Shown here: positions 53,702 through 62,078 of the stretch, one piece after another
Layout: each line of letters opens with the position of its first letter
Position numbering within the stretch: position 1 is the first letter of the stretch
Origin: Streptomyces mobaraensis
GTDB lineage: Bacteria; Actinomycetota; Actinomycetes; Streptomycetales; Streptomycetaceae
Reading direction: 5' to 3'
Assembly (NCBI RefSeq): GCF_020099395.1
Contig: NZ_CP083590.1
Span: 2,046,001-2,110,000 of the forward strand
Length of the DNA: 64,000 bases
Program-made: the position numbers and the translations under genes
Notes under the pieces: generated by a model
What the model was told of the DNA's origin: nothing
The model's input: the letters and a program-made list of their open reading frames with translations, nothing else
Databases searched by the model: none

Positions 53702-54280
53702 TCAGCCCCGGACACCCCGCAGGGCCATCCCGACCGCCACGTCCGCGACTCGCCCCGGCTCGTCGACCCCAAGCTCGATCCGCCGGACGGCCGAGTCCAC
53801 GACCCCCTGCAACATCATCGCGACGAGCCGCGGCTCCTCATGCCCCAGAGCCACCAGCGCCTCGCCCACCATCGAGATCAACCCGCCATGCGCAGCCCGG
53901 ATCTTCTCCCGGGCGGCGGCGTCCAGCTCCCCCGCGGAGATCGCGACGACGGCACGATGCCGCCGGTCCCCGACCAGCGCCAGCTGCCGCCGCACATACG
54001 CCTCGATCTTCGCCTCCGGCGTATCCGCTTCCGCCATGGCGGACTCGACCTCGGCCGCCCAGACGGGGAAGTCGACGGCGCACAGCTCCTCGACGACGGC
54101 CGCCCGGGAGCGGAAGTACTCGTAGACGGAGGACCGGGCGAGTCCGGTGCGCTCGGCGAGGGCGGGGAAGGTCAGCGCTTCCGTACCGCCCTCGGACAAC
54201 AGGGAGCGGGCGGCGTCCAGCAGGGCGTCGCGCTGCATCGTCCGGTGCTCGGCCACTGAGGCCGCTCGAATCCTGGGCAC
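53702..54280 (-). CDS. TetR/AcrR family transcriptional regulator
   Basis: 192 residues with a TetR helix-turn-helix (RDALLDAARSLLSEGGTEAL, ALAERTGLARSSVYEYFRSR) in the first 65 residues. The C-terminal helical ligand domain is Ala/Glu/Val-rich (AVVAISAGELDAAAREKIRA). The start is GTG 54280. The neighbour whiG lies 95 bp away on the same strand; no obvious efflux or enzyme target is adjacent, so its effector and targets are unknown. Ends next to repeat copy C. Confidence 0.88.
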   Translation of the reverse strand: MPRIRAASVAEHRTMQRDALLDAARSLLSEGGTEALTFPALAERTGLARSSVYEYFRSRAAVVEELCAVDFPVWAAEVESAMAEADTPEAKIEAYVRRQLALVGDRRHRAVVAISAGELDAAAREKIRAAHGGLISMVGEALVALGHEEPRLVAMMLQGVVDSAVRRIELGVDEPGRVADVAVGMALRGVRG

Positions 54281-54375
54281 GGTTCCACTTTACGGACCTG
54301 GGAGGAAAGAGACGAGGTCGGAGCGGCGACTCGACGCCGGGACCGGCCCGGCCCCGGCCGCCCCCGGCCCGTCCC

Positions 54376-55212
54376 TCAGCGGCCCACGTCCGCGAGCTTG
54401 GCCCGCAGCTGGAGCACCGACTTGGTGTGGATCTGACTGACCCGGCTCTCGGTGACACCGAGCACCTGGCCGATCTCGGCGAGGGTGAGCCCCTCGTAGT
54501 AGTAGAGGGTGACCACCGTCTTCTCCCGTTCCGGGAGGGTGTTGACGGCCCGGGCGAGCAGCCGGCGGAGTTCGTGGTCCTCGGCGACCTCGACGGGGTC
54601 GTCGGCCGCCGTGTCCTCCAGGGTGTCCATCAGGCTGAGCCGGTCGCCGCCCTCGCCCCCGACGTGCAGCAGCTCCTCCAGGGCGACGACGTTCGCCAGG
54701 GACAACTGGCTGAAGACGGTGTGCAGTTCCTCGAGGGGGATGCCCATTTCGGCGGCCACCTCCGCCTCGGAGGGCGTCCGGTGGAGGGTGGCCTCCAGAG
54801 TGGCGTAGGCACGCTCCACGGCCCGTGCCTTCTGCCGGACGGACCGGGGGATCCAGTCCAGCGCCCGCAGTTCGTCGATCATCGCGCCCCGGATGCGGGT
54901 GATCGCGTAGGTCTCGAACTTGATGGAGCGGGCGGGGTCGAACTTCTCGATCGCGTCGATCAGTCCGAAGATCCCGGACGAGACGAAGTCCGCCTGCTCC
55001 ACATTGGACGGCAGCCCGACGCTGACCCGTCCCGCCACGTACTTCACCAGCGGTGAGTAGTGGAGGATCAGCTGCTCCCGCAGCCTTTCGTCACCCGACG
55101 CCTTGTACGAGCGCCACAGCTCGTCGAGGGTCGAGGGTGCGGGCGGGCGGGCGGCGCCGCGCGCCGCGGGCGGCGCCGCCGCGCGGTCCGATCCGGAGGG
55201 TTGCTGGGGCAT
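54376..55212 (-). CDS. whiG: RNA polymerase sigma factor WhiG
   Basis: A 278-residue sigma factor of the FliA/WhiG branch, controlling the switch of aerial hyphae to spore formation. Region 2 reads [57 protein letters not shown] (given here by position, about residues 84-118), with the region 2.4 [14 protein letters not shown]. Region 3 ([19 protein letters not shown]) and region 4 ([20 protein letters not shown] then [19 protein letters not shown]) follow. Its gene is monocistronic, downstream of the dprA cluster and after a strong hairpin. Start ATG 55212, without a strong ribosome site. Confidence 0.96.
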   Translation of the reverse strand: MPQQPSGSDRAAAPPAARGAARPPAPSTLDELWRSYKASGDERLREQLILHYSPLVKYVAGRVSVGLPSNVEQADFVSSGIFGLIDAIEKFDPARSIKFETYAITRIRGAMIDELRALDWIPRSVRQKARAVERAYATLEATLHRTPSEAEVAAEMGIPLEELHTVFSQLSLANVVALEELLHVGGEGGDRLSLMDTLEDTAADDPVEVAEDHELRRLLARAVNTLPEREKTVVTLYYYEGLTLAEIGQVLGVTESRVSQIHTKSVLQLRAKLADVGR

Positions 55213-55358
55213 TCGTCGTCTTGAGCCGTTCTGCTGTGACGTGGATCAGGTGCGACAGGATCCATCCGCATGGCCGGAATCCCGTGAGCGTAGCGTGACC
55301 GGCGCGCTGCGGGGAGCGACCGTGTCCCGCGGGCCCGTTCGGCGGTCCGCACGGCCAC

Positions 55359-55395
55359 CGGCCGAGAGCACAGCCACCGGCCGTGCTCTCGGCCG
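55359..55395 (-). terminator. Terminator between dprA and whiG
   Basis: A perfect 13-bp stem (CGGCCGAGAGCAC / GTGCTCTCGGCCG) with an 11-nt loop lies 113-149 nt past the dprA stop (55508) on the minus strand. Confidence 0.75.
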
Positions 55396-55507
55396 ACGGC
55401 CGTGCCCCGGGACCGTGCGGGGCCCGGCGGAGGCGCGGCCCGGCGCCGCCGGGGTCACCGCGGTCTTGGCGGTCATGTCCTTAACCCTTTCACCCGATCG
55501 CCCCAGG

Positions 55508-56824
55508 TCAAGAACCGCCTCGCCGCATGGAGGGGCGCCGTCCGAGGGGCTTGGAGGGGACGGATGTTGACGCCCGCGCGACCGGGCGCCAGTGGTCGCC
55601 CCGGCGTGCGACGAAGCCCAGGCCGTGCAGTTCGTAGAGCCTGCCGAGCGTGGTGTCCCTGCTCAGCCCGGCGTTGAGGGCGATCCGGGCGGTGTCGCCG
55701 CCGGAGCCGGGGACGGCTTCCAGGACGGCCGCCGTCTGAGGGGCGAGCAGGTCCCGGGGGACGGCGGGCCCCCGGCGTTCGGGCGCCAGCTCCCCTATGG
55801 CGCCCACCAGTTCGGCGACCTCGTCCGCGTCGGTCACCAGTGTGGCGCCCTCGCGCAGCAGTTCGTGCACGCCGGCCGAGAGGCCGGAGGTGACCGGGCC
55901 CGGGATGCCCATCGTGTGCCGGCCCAACGCCCGCGCGCGCCGCGCCGTGACGAGCGAACCGCTGCGGTACTCCGCCTCCACGACGACCGTGCCCCGGGTG
56001 AGGGCGGCGATGACCCGGTTCCGCAGGACGAACCGGCCGCGGGTGGGATGACCGCCCGGCGGCAGTTCGGCGAGGACGAGGCCCTGTTCCGCTATCCGGC
56101 CGAGCAGTTGGGCGTGGCCGCGCGGGTAGGGCACATCCACTCCGCAGGCCAGGACGGCCGCGGTCGCCCCGCCGGCGGCGAGCGCCCCGCGGTGGGCCGC
56201 GCCGTCGACCCCGTACGCGGCGCCGGAGACGACCACCCAGCCGCGCTCGGCGAGCCCGGCACCGAGGACGGCGGCCATGTGCGAGCCGTAGTCGCTGCAC
56301 GCCCGGGCGCCCACCACGGCCACGGAACGCAGCGCCCACAGCCGGAGGTCGGCGGGCCCCCGCACCCAGAGGCCGAGCGGCCGGGCGTCCCCGAGGTCGT
56401 CGAGCTGGGTCGGCCACTCGGGCTCGCCGGGACAGACGAACCGCCCGCCGAGCCGGGCCACGGCGGCGAGGTCGCCCGCCGGGTCGAGCGCGGCGGCCCG
56501 GGCCCGGCACCCGGCCAGCCGCTCGCTCCTGGCCCCCTTGGGCGGCGGCCCGTCCCCGAGGAGTCCGCGCACGAGGGCGGGGGCGCCCCACTCCCGCAGC
56601 CAGCGGCCCACGACCTCGTCCCCGGGCTCGGTGAGCCGCGTCAACGCGACCCGGGCCAGCCGCTCCTCGTCGCCCACGGCCCCGCGGCCGGCAACGGCCC
56701 CGGCAGCGGCACCGGCGTCCGTACCGTTGGCGGTGGCCGTCCGTGCGCCCGCCTGTCCACCGGCCGCCACCCCGGCGGTCAAGCCGACTTCACCGGCTTC
56801 GGCACCGTCCCGCACCCCCGTCAC
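55508..56824 (-). CDS. dprA: DNA processing protein DprA
   Basis: A protein of 438 residues, DprA/Smf family, which loads RecA onto single-stranded DNA in competence and recombination. The Rossmann-like core is at about residues 165-370: SVAVVGARACSDYG, VVSGAAYGVDGAAHRGAL (nucleotide-binding SGxAxGID type), PRGHAQLLGRI and GTVVVEAEYRSGSLVTAR, MGIPGPV. The N-terminal 100 residues are Gly/Ala-rich, then SAM-like. The C-terminal winged-helix region is about 60 residues (GLSRDTTLGRLYELHGLG). The GTG start at 56824 overlaps the comM-like stop (4 bp). Confidence 0.93.
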   Translation of the reverse strand: MTGVRDGAEAGEVGLTAGVAAGGQAGARTATANGTDAGAAAGAVAGRGAVGDEERLARVALTRLTEPGDEVVGRWLREWGAPALVRGLLGDGPPPKGARSERLAGCRARAAALDPAGDLAAVARLGGRFVCPGEPEWPTQLDDLGDARPLGLWVRGPADLRLWALRSVAVVGARACSDYGSHMAAVLGAGLAERGWVVVSGAAYGVDGAAHRGALAAGGATAAVLACGVDVPYPRGHAQLLGRIAEQGLVLAELPPGGHPTRGRFVLRNRVIAALTRGTVVVEAEYRSGSLVTARRARALGRHTMGIPGPVTSGLSAGVHELLREGATLVTDADEVAELVGAIGELAPERRGPAVPRDLLAPQTAAVLEAVPGSGGDTARIALNAGLSRDTTLGRLYELHGLGFVARRGDHWRPVARASTSVPSKPLGRRPSMRRGGS

Positions 56825-58458
56825 AGCAGCCCCCCGGCCTCGGCCCCGGCCCCGGCCGCCACAGCACCCCGCCGGACGCCGGTGCGCAGTTCGAGCGCCT
56901 GGCGGACGTCGTCCGCCGACGGCCGGGCGTGGCCCGCGAGGTCCGCGACGGTCCAGGCGACCCTGAGCACCCGGTCCAGCCCGCGCGCGGTGAGCAGGCC
57001 GCGTTCCATGTCCCGTTCGGCGTCCCGCAGGGCTTCCGGCTCGACGAGCCAGCGGGTGCGCAGTTCGTGCCCCGGGACCTCGCTGTTGGTGCGCCAGGGC
57101 GTGCCCGCGTACCGCGCGGCGGCCCGTTCGCGGGCGGCCCGCACCCGGGCGCCGACCGTCGCGGAGCTCTCGGCGCCCGGGCCGAGCCCCACCAGCTCCG
57201 CGCGGGCCACCGGTTCGACGGTCACCCGGAGGTCGACCCGGTCGAGCAACGGCCCGGAGAGGCGGGCCAGATAGCGCCGTACGGTCCTGGGCGCGCAGTC
57301 GCAGCCGTCCCCGCCGAGCCCGTGCCGACCGCACGGGCAGGGGTTGGCGGCCAGAGCCAGCAGGAACCGGGCCGGGAGCCGCATCACCCCGCCCGAGCGG
57401 GCCACCACCACATGCCCGGACTCCAGCGGCTGCCGCAGGGCGTCCAGGACACGAGGGGAGCATTCGGGCGCCTCGTCCAGGAACAAGATCCCATGGTGAG
57501 CCAGCGACACCGCGCCCGGCCGGGGCATCCCCGAACCCCCGCCGACCAACGAGGCCATCGAGGCCGAGTGGTGCGGTGCGCAGTAGGGCGGCCGGTCGAT
57601 CAGCGGCTGCCCGGCCGGGAGCGTGCCCGCCACCGAGTGGACCGCCGTGACCTCCAGCGACTCCTCCGGGGTGAGCGGCGGCAGCAGGCCGGGCAGCCGC
57701 TCGGCGAGCATGGTCTTGCCCGCGCCCGGCGGACCCAGCAGGAACAGGTGGTGCCGCCCGGCGGCGGACACCTCCAGCGCCCGGCGCGCCCGCCGCTGGC
57801 CCGCGACCTCGGCGAGGTCGGGCGTATGCCCGTCGTGCCCGTGGGAAGCCACGCCCATGCCCTGGCCCGCGCCGGGCACCGCCAGCCCGGCGAGCAACGG
57901 GTCGGGGCGGCCGTCCCGTTCGGGGTCCGCCTCCTCGGGCACGGGCTCGTCGGTGAGGACGGCCACCAGCTGGCGCAGGCTGCGTACCCCGAGCACCGCG
58001 ACGCCGGGCACCAGCGCCGCCTCGGCGGCGGTGCGCTCGGGGACGACGACCTGCCGGTACCCGGCGTCCGCCGCCGCGAGCACGGCCGGCAGGACGCCCC
58101 GCACCGGGCGGACCCGGCCGTCGAGGCCCAGTTCCCCGATCATCACCAGGTCGGCGATCCGCCGCGGGTCGATGCGCTCGGCGGCGCCCAGCACCGCACA
58201 GGCGACGGCCAGGTCGAAGCCGCTGCCGCCCTTCGGAACGGACGCGGGGCTCAGCCCCACCGTCAGCTTCCGCTGCGGCCACTCGCCGCCCGAATTGGAG
58301 ATGGCGGCGCGGACCCGATCCCGGCTCTCGGAGAGGCTCTTGTCGGGCAGCCCGACGAGGGTGAAGGCGGCGACGCCCGGTTCGAGGTCGGCCTGGACCT
58401 CGACGACCACCCCTTCCACCCCGACCAGGGCGACCGAGCACGTACGGGCGAAGCCCAT
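56821..58458 (-). CDS. YifB/ComM-family Mg-chelatase-related AAA+ ATPase
   Basis: A 545-residue ATPase of the YifB/ComM family. The Lon-like N-terminal subdomain reads VEVQADLEPGVAAFTLVGLP, with RVRAAISNSGGEWPQRKLTV; Walker A is LLGPPGAGKT (Gly242-Thr249) and Walker B HHGILFLDEAPE. A CPCG..CDC zinc-like cluster lies in NPCPCGRHGL..CDCAPRTV. ComM proteins act as DNA branch-migration helicases in natural transformation in some bacteria. Start ATG 58458 overlapping the yraN stop by one base (TGATG). It precedes dprA and follows yraN, the classical trio. Confidence 0.92.
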   Translation of the reverse strand: MGFARTCSVALVGVEGVVVEVQADLEPGVAAFTLVGLPDKSLSESRDRVRAAISNSGGEWPQRKLTVGLSPASVPKGGSGFDLAVACAVLGAAERIDPRRIADLVMIGELGLDGRVRPVRGVLPAVLAAADAGYRQVVVPERTAAEAALVPGVAVLGVRSLRQLVAVLTDEPVPEEADPERDGRPDPLLAGLAVPGAGQGMGVASHGHDGHTPDLAEVAGQRRARRALEVSAAGRHHLFLLGPPGAGKTMLAERLPGLLPPLTPEESLEVTAVHSVAGTLPAGQPLIDRPPYCAPHHSASMASLVGGGSGMPRPGAVSLAHHGILFLDEAPECSPRVLDALRQPLESGHVVVARSGGVMRLPARFLLALAANPCPCGRHGLGGDGCDCAPRTVRRYLARLSGPLLDRVDLRVTVEPVARAELVGLGPGAESSATVGARVRAARERAAARYAGTPWRTNSEVPGHELRTRWLVEPEALRDAERDMERGLLTARGLDRVLRVAWTVADLAGHARPSADDVRQALELRTGVRRGAVAAGAGAEAGGLL

Positions 58459-58817
58459 CACGCCACCCCCCTGACGTGCTGCACCTCGGGAGCGCCCCGC
58501 TCCGGGAGCACCACGCCGACCAGGTCGATGCGCACCCCACCCGGGGGCGGGCCGCCGTACCGCTCCAGCCAGCGCCCCGCGAGCCGGCGCAGCCGCTCGG
58601 CCTTGACGGCCGTGAGGGCCGCCATCGGGTGCTGGTAGGCACCCGCCCTGCGGGTCTTCACCTCGCACACGACCAGCGCGTCCCGGTCGTGCGCCACCAC
58701 GTCGATCTCGCCCTCGCGGCAGCGCCAGTTGCGGGCCAGCACCGTCATCCCGGCCTCCGTCAGCCGGCGTACCGCCAGGTCCTCCCCGTAGCGCCCCAGC
58801 GCCCGTCGCGCGTCCAT
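58458..58817 (-). CDS. yraN: YraN family (UPF0102) endonuclease-fold protein
   Basis: A small protein of 119 residues in the UPF0102/YraN family, with a predicted Holliday-junction resolvase-like fold: [31 protein letters not shown] and [16 protein letters not shown]. The E-x-D ... E-x-K residues resemble a PD-(D/E)XK nuclease core. The chosen start is ATG 58817 (GGGAGG 8 nt upstream); GTG 58826 would add three residues. It begins the yraN-comM-dprA run. Function still not firmly known. Confidence 0.9.
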   Translation of the reverse strand: MDARRALGRYGEDLAVRRLTEAGMTVLARNWRCREGEIDVVAHDRDALVVCEVKTRRAGAYQHPMAALTAVKAERLRRLAGRWLERYGGPPPGGVRIDLVGVVLPERGAPEVQHVRGVA

Positions 58818-58881
58818 CCGCACCACCTCCCGGGACCGACGGTGCGGCCTCCGGGCGGAAGTGGGGGATCTTGGTCGAATC

Positions 58882-58909
58882 CTGTGGACAACCCGCCGGT
58901 TGTGGAGAA
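58882..58909 (-). promoter_or_regulatory. Tandem DnaA-box element, copy 2
   Basis: On the minus strand: TTCTCCACA (one mismatch), then 9 bp, then a perfect DnaA box TTGTCCACA (58891-58883). It is 25/28 identical to copy 1 at 52822-52849 and lies 2 nt after the DUF2469 stop, upstream of yraN. Confidence 0.7.
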
Positions 58910-58910
58910 C

Positions 58911-59219
58911 TCAGCCACTCGGAAGGTCGAGATCGCTCTTGTTGAGCTCCTCGATGTTGACGTCCTTGAACGTCAGGACCCGCACCTGTTTGACGAAGCG
59001 GGCGGGCCGGTACATGTCCCAGACCCACGCGTCCGCCATCGAGACCTCGAAGAAGACCTCGCCCTGGACGGAGTGGACCTGCATCTCGTAGTCGTTGGTC
59101 AGGTAGAAGCGCCGCTCGGTCTCGATCACGTATTTGAACAGACCGACGACGTCGCGGTACTCCCGGTAGAGCTTCAGCTCCATCTCGGTCTCGTACTTCT
59201 CGAGGTCCTCGGCGCTCAT
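58911..59219 (-). CDS. DUF2469 family protein
   Basis: A protein of 102 residues, MSAEDLEKYETEMELKLYRE at its N-terminus, then YVIETERRFYLTNDYEMQVH and VWDMYRPARFVKQVRVLTF. DUF2469 is a small, highly conserved actinobacterial family next to signal peptidase, rnhB and yraN genes; its role is unknown. There is no signal peptide or membrane segment. Start ATG 59219 with GGGGA 8 nt upstream. A longer open frame to 59252 has no better start. Confidence 0.9.
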   Translation of the reverse strand: MSAEDLEKYETEMELKLYREYRDVVGLFKYVIETERRFYLTNDYEMQVHSVQGEVFFEVSMADAWVWDMYRPARFVKQVRVLTFKDVNIEELNKSDLDLPSG

Positions 59220-59258
59220 GGCATGTTCCCCTTCAGCCGTGCGTCCCCCCATTGTGCG

Positions 59259-59765
59259 TCAGGCGCGTTCCGTCTCCAGGCGCACCGGCACCTGCGGGGG
59301 ACCGTCTCGGAGCAGCGTGCTCAGCAGCTCGGCGAGCCTGGTCGGATACACCGTCTCATGGGTGGCGAGGAGTTCACCGCAGGTCCACCAGCGGAGTCCG
59401 GTCACACTGCGGCGTTCCAGCTCCGTCCCGCCGCCGGTCCAGGAGCCCATCTGCCGGGTACGGGCCAGGTAGTAGCGCTCCTCCTGGTCCCACCGGCGGC
59501 CGTCGAAGGGGAACGAGCAGGTGCGCCGCCACAGCGGCGGGCCGAGCTCGATCTCCGTGATCCCGGTCTCCTCGGCGAGCTCGCGGCGGGCCGCCGCCTC
59601 CCAGTCCTCGTCACCCTCCAGTCCGCCGCCCGGGGTGAACCACCAGGTCCGCCCGGGGTCGGCGGGTTCGAAGCCGTGCAGCAGCAGGATCCGGTCCCGG
59701 GCGTCGAGCAGGACGACGCGGGCCGCCCGCCGCCGGGCTTCCCCGGTCCGTGCCGCGTCAGCCAT
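59259..59765 (-). CDS. NUDIX hydrolase
   Basis: A 168-residue NUDIX enzyme. The Nudix box is intact: GGGLEGDEDWEAAARRELAEETGI, given as the span about residues 46-70, matching GX5EX7REUXEEXGU. It would hydrolyse a nucleoside diphosphate linked to another group, such as an oxidised dNTP. Start ATG 59765 overlaps the sipZ stop by 8 bp, consistent with co-transcription behind sipZ. The substrate is unknown. Confidence 0.92.
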   Translation of the reverse strand: MADAARTGEARRRAARVVLLDARDRILLLHGFEPADPGRTWWFTPGGGLEGDEDWEAAARRELAEETGITEIELGPPLWRRTCSFPFDGRRWDQEERYYLARTRQMGSWTGGGTELERRSVTGLRWWTCGELLATHETVYPTRLAELLSTLLRDGPPQVPVRLETERA

Positions 59766-60573
59766 GGGGCGCCACCGCCTTCCCTGTCCCGCCGGAGGAC
59801 CCGCCCGAAGTCCCGCCGGAAGCGCCGCCGGAAGACCCGCCCGAAGCCGTCCGCCGCGTCAGCAGGCGGGCGAGCGGGCCGTACGCCGCACCTACCAGGA
59901 TGAGCGCCGCGCCCACCACGACGGCGATGGCCAGCAGGCGCACGGGCCCGGGCCGCGACGTGCCGCCCGGCAGGGCGTCGAACGCGGCGGGGCGGGACAG
60001 CACGCCCAGGTCACCGGCCGGCCAGAGCACGGCGTCCACCCGCGCGCTCACCGCGTCGCGCGGGATCGCGCCCTGGTCCTTGCCCAGGTGGGAGCGGGAG
60101 TCGACGGAGTCGGCGCGGTGGTCGCCGAGCAGGAACAGCTCCCCCTTGGGTACGGTGGCCGAGAAACCGCCGGCGGCCGGGCCGAAAGCGCCGGAGGCCG
60201 GGCCGCCACCGTGCAGATACGGTTCTTCGACGGGGGTGCCGTTGATCGTCATCCGCCCCTGCCGGTCGCAGCAGGCGACGGTGTCACCGCCGACCCCCAC
60301 CACGCGTTTGACCATGGCCATGTCGCCCCACACCTTGTCGTGGAAGACGACGACATCGCCGCGCCGGACGTCGTCCCCGTCGATCCGCTGGGCGAGGACG
60401 CGCGCGCCGCGGGCGATGGTCGGCGCCATGGAGTCGGTGGGGACGGTGTACGGCTTGTAGACGAGGGCCGCCCACGCGAAGCCGCCGAGGAAGAGGACGG
60501 CGCCGAGGGCCACGGCGATCCCGGACACCAGCCTGCCGGCACGTCCCGGACCACCGCGTTCCGCTCCGCCCAT
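59758..60573 (-). CDS. sipZ: Type I signal peptidase, first gene of the second Sip unit
   Basis: A 271-residue type I signal peptidase with catalytic Ser48 (VPTDSMAPT) and Lys89 (MVKRVVGVGGD), N-terminal membrane anchor at about 18-40 and a second hydrophobic segment near the C-terminus (RLLAIAVVVGAALILVG). After that anchor comes a low-complexity Gly/Ser/Ala/Thr tail, SGGSSGGASGGTSGG. It cuts leader peptides from exported proteins. The gene lies behind a strong hairpin that separates it from the other three. S. lividans has the same sipWXY plus sipZ arrangement, from memory, so the letter is a positional assignment. Start ATG 60573. Confidence 0.9.
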   Translation of the reverse strand: MGGAERGGPGRAGRLVSGIAVALGAVLFLGGFAWAALVYKPYTVPTDSMAPTIARGARVLAQRIDGDDVRRGDVVVFHDKVWGDMAMVKRVVGVGGDTVACCDRQGRMTINGTPVEEPYLHGGGPASGAFGPAAGGFSATVPKGELFLLGDHRADSVDSRSHLGKDQGAIPRDAVSARVDAVLWPAGDLGVLSRPAAFDALPGGTSRPGPVRLLAIAVVVGAALILVGAAYGPLARLLTRRTASGGSSGGASGGTSGGSSGGTGKAVAPHG

Positions 60574-60631
60574 CGCGTCCCCCACCCGTAGAAGATCCGC
60601 TCCCCGCGCCGGGGCATGAAATCGCACCCTA

Positions 60632-60672
60632 CCCGCGGTACGGGAGCGGCGTCAGCCCTCCCGTACCGCGGG
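60632..60672 (-). terminator. Terminator of the sipW-sipX-sipY unit
   Basis: A perfect 15-bp stem (CCCGCGGTACGGGAG / CTCCCGTACCGCGGG) with an 11-nt loop lies between sipY and sipZ. Confidence 0.8.
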
Positions 60673-60720
60673 CCGGAGAGGACGGACGGGCTGCCGGCAT
60701 GCGGGCGGCCCGACGGCTTG

Positions 60721-60822
60721 AACACACCGTCAACCCGGAGGCCGCAACACGCCGTCAGCCCCGGAGACCGGAACACGCGAACACCCGCCAGTCCCGGGAC
60801 CGGAACGCGCCGTCAGTCGCGC
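60721..60822. repeat. Degenerate tandem repeat after sipY
   Basis: About four imperfect units of 24-32 bp built on AACACGCCGTCAGCCCCGGA, starting at 60721, 60746, 60772 and 60804. The last unit overlaps the sipY stop codon at 60813, so the array seems to have grown from the 3' end of sipY. Confidence 0.6.
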
Positions 60823-61904
60823 ACTACGGCGGCGCGGGAGGCGAGCAGCCGGCGGCGGCGCCACAGCACCAGCGGGACGGCCCCCGCGAGGCCCAGCGCC
60901 GGGGGCGCCGCGGCGGCGGCCGCGCCCAGACCGGGCTGGTCGAAGGTGTCGGGGACGGGCAGCGTCGCCCAGCGGTTCAGCGGCCAGGCGACGACGATCG
61001 CGCGGCCGACGACGTCGTCCACCGGCACGAAGCCACCGTCCTCGTCCTGGTGCCAGCGCGAGTCCATCGAGTTCTGCCGGTGGTCGCCCATCACCCACAG
61101 CTTGCCCTTGGGCACCGTGACCGGCCCGAAGGGCTTGTCGCTGCACGGGGTGTCCCCGGGGAAGATGTACGGCTCGTCGAGCGCCTTGCCGTTGACGACG
61201 ACGGGGTTGTTGCCGCCCTTGCACTCGACCTTGTCGCCGCCGACCGCGATGACCCGCTTGATCAGGTCCTTCTCCCCGGCGGACGGCATGAGTCCGACGA
61301 AGCTGAGGACCTTCTGCACCCCGTTGCCCACCGGCCCGGACTGCTCGCCCGGGGTGTCCCTCAACCAGCTGCCCGGGTCGTGGAAGACGACCACCTCGCC
61401 GCGCTCGGGCTCGGCGCCGAACCAGGGGGTGAGCTTGTCGACCAGCACCCGGTCGCCGCGCTGGAGGGTGTCCTGCATCGACTCGGACGGGATCGAGAAC
61501 GCCTGCACCAGGAACGTCTTGATGAAGAGCGCGAGGATCAGCGCGACGCCGATCAGGATCGGCAGTTCCTTCCAAAAGGACCGCTGCTTCCCGGCCTTTC
61601 CGGCTTTACCGGGCTTACCAGGCTTACCGGGCTCGCCGTCCTTCCCCAGCGACACCGGCTCCCCGGGCCCCCGGCCGTCCGGCAGGTCACCGCCCACCGG
61701 CCCGTCCGGAACCCGGCCGGGATCCTCCGGTGGCGGCGGCCCGCCCGGGCCCCCGTGGGGCCCTTGGGGCGAAGGGGGCGAAGGGGGCGAGGCAGGCGAG
61801 GGGGGAACACGTTCCCCCGCGGCCGGCTCCCCGGCACCGTCCGGGCGCTTCTCGGGCTCTCCATGGCCGGACCGGGCGCCGACCGCCACATCCCCCACAT
61901 CCAC
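60813..61904 (-). CDS. sipY: Type I signal peptidase with long Pro/Gly-rich N-terminus
   Basis: A 363-residue signal peptidase. The first 110 residues are disordered: Pro/Gly-rich, with a Gly-Lys-Pro repeat GEPGKPGKPGKAGKAGK just before the anchor (about 113-135, LPILIGVALILALFIKTFLV). Catalytic Ser142 (IPSESMQD) and Lys216 (LIKRVIAVGGD), then the GDHRQNSMDSR box. A second hydrophobic segment near the C-terminus (APPALGLAGAVPLVLW) makes two likely anchors. Third of a run of three before a terminator. The letter is by position, as in S. lividans. Confidence 0.92.
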   Translation of the reverse strand: MDVGDVAVGARSGHGEPEKRPDGAGEPAAGERVPPSPASPPSPPSPQGPHGGPGGPPPPEDPGRVPDGPVGGDLPDGRGPGEPVSLGKDGEPGKPGKPGKAGKAGKQRSFWKELPILIGVALILALFIKTFLVQAFSIPSESMQDTLQRGDRVLVDKLTPWFGAEPERGEVVVFHDPGSWLRDTPGEQSGPVGNGVQKVLSFVGLMPSAGEKDLIKRVIAVGGDKVECKGGNNPVVVNGKALDEPYIFPGDTPCSDKPFGPVTVPKGKLWVMGDHRQNSMDSRWHQDEDGGFVPVDDVVGRAIVVAWPLNRWATLPVPDTFDQPGLGAAAAAAPPALGLAGAVPLVLWRRRRLLASRAAVVRD

Positions 61905-62078
61905 TCCTCACTCCGCGCTGTCGCCTGTCGCCATCCGCCGCAGGCCCGCCACTCCCTTAACGAGCGGGAGTTCCACAGGGGTCGGGGTCCGGATCATCCC
62001 GTTCACCCCGCCCGTCCCGGAACGTCCTCACCCTCCGGACCGGACCCGACGGAGCCGAGGAGACGGTGGCCGCCTCCG

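Noticed and set aside
55508..58642. A single 1,044-codon frame covering dprA and the comM-like gene
   Set aside because: The N-terminal part is a wrong-frame read of the comM-like gene. DprA has its own GTG at 56824 overlapping the comM-like stop by 4 bp.
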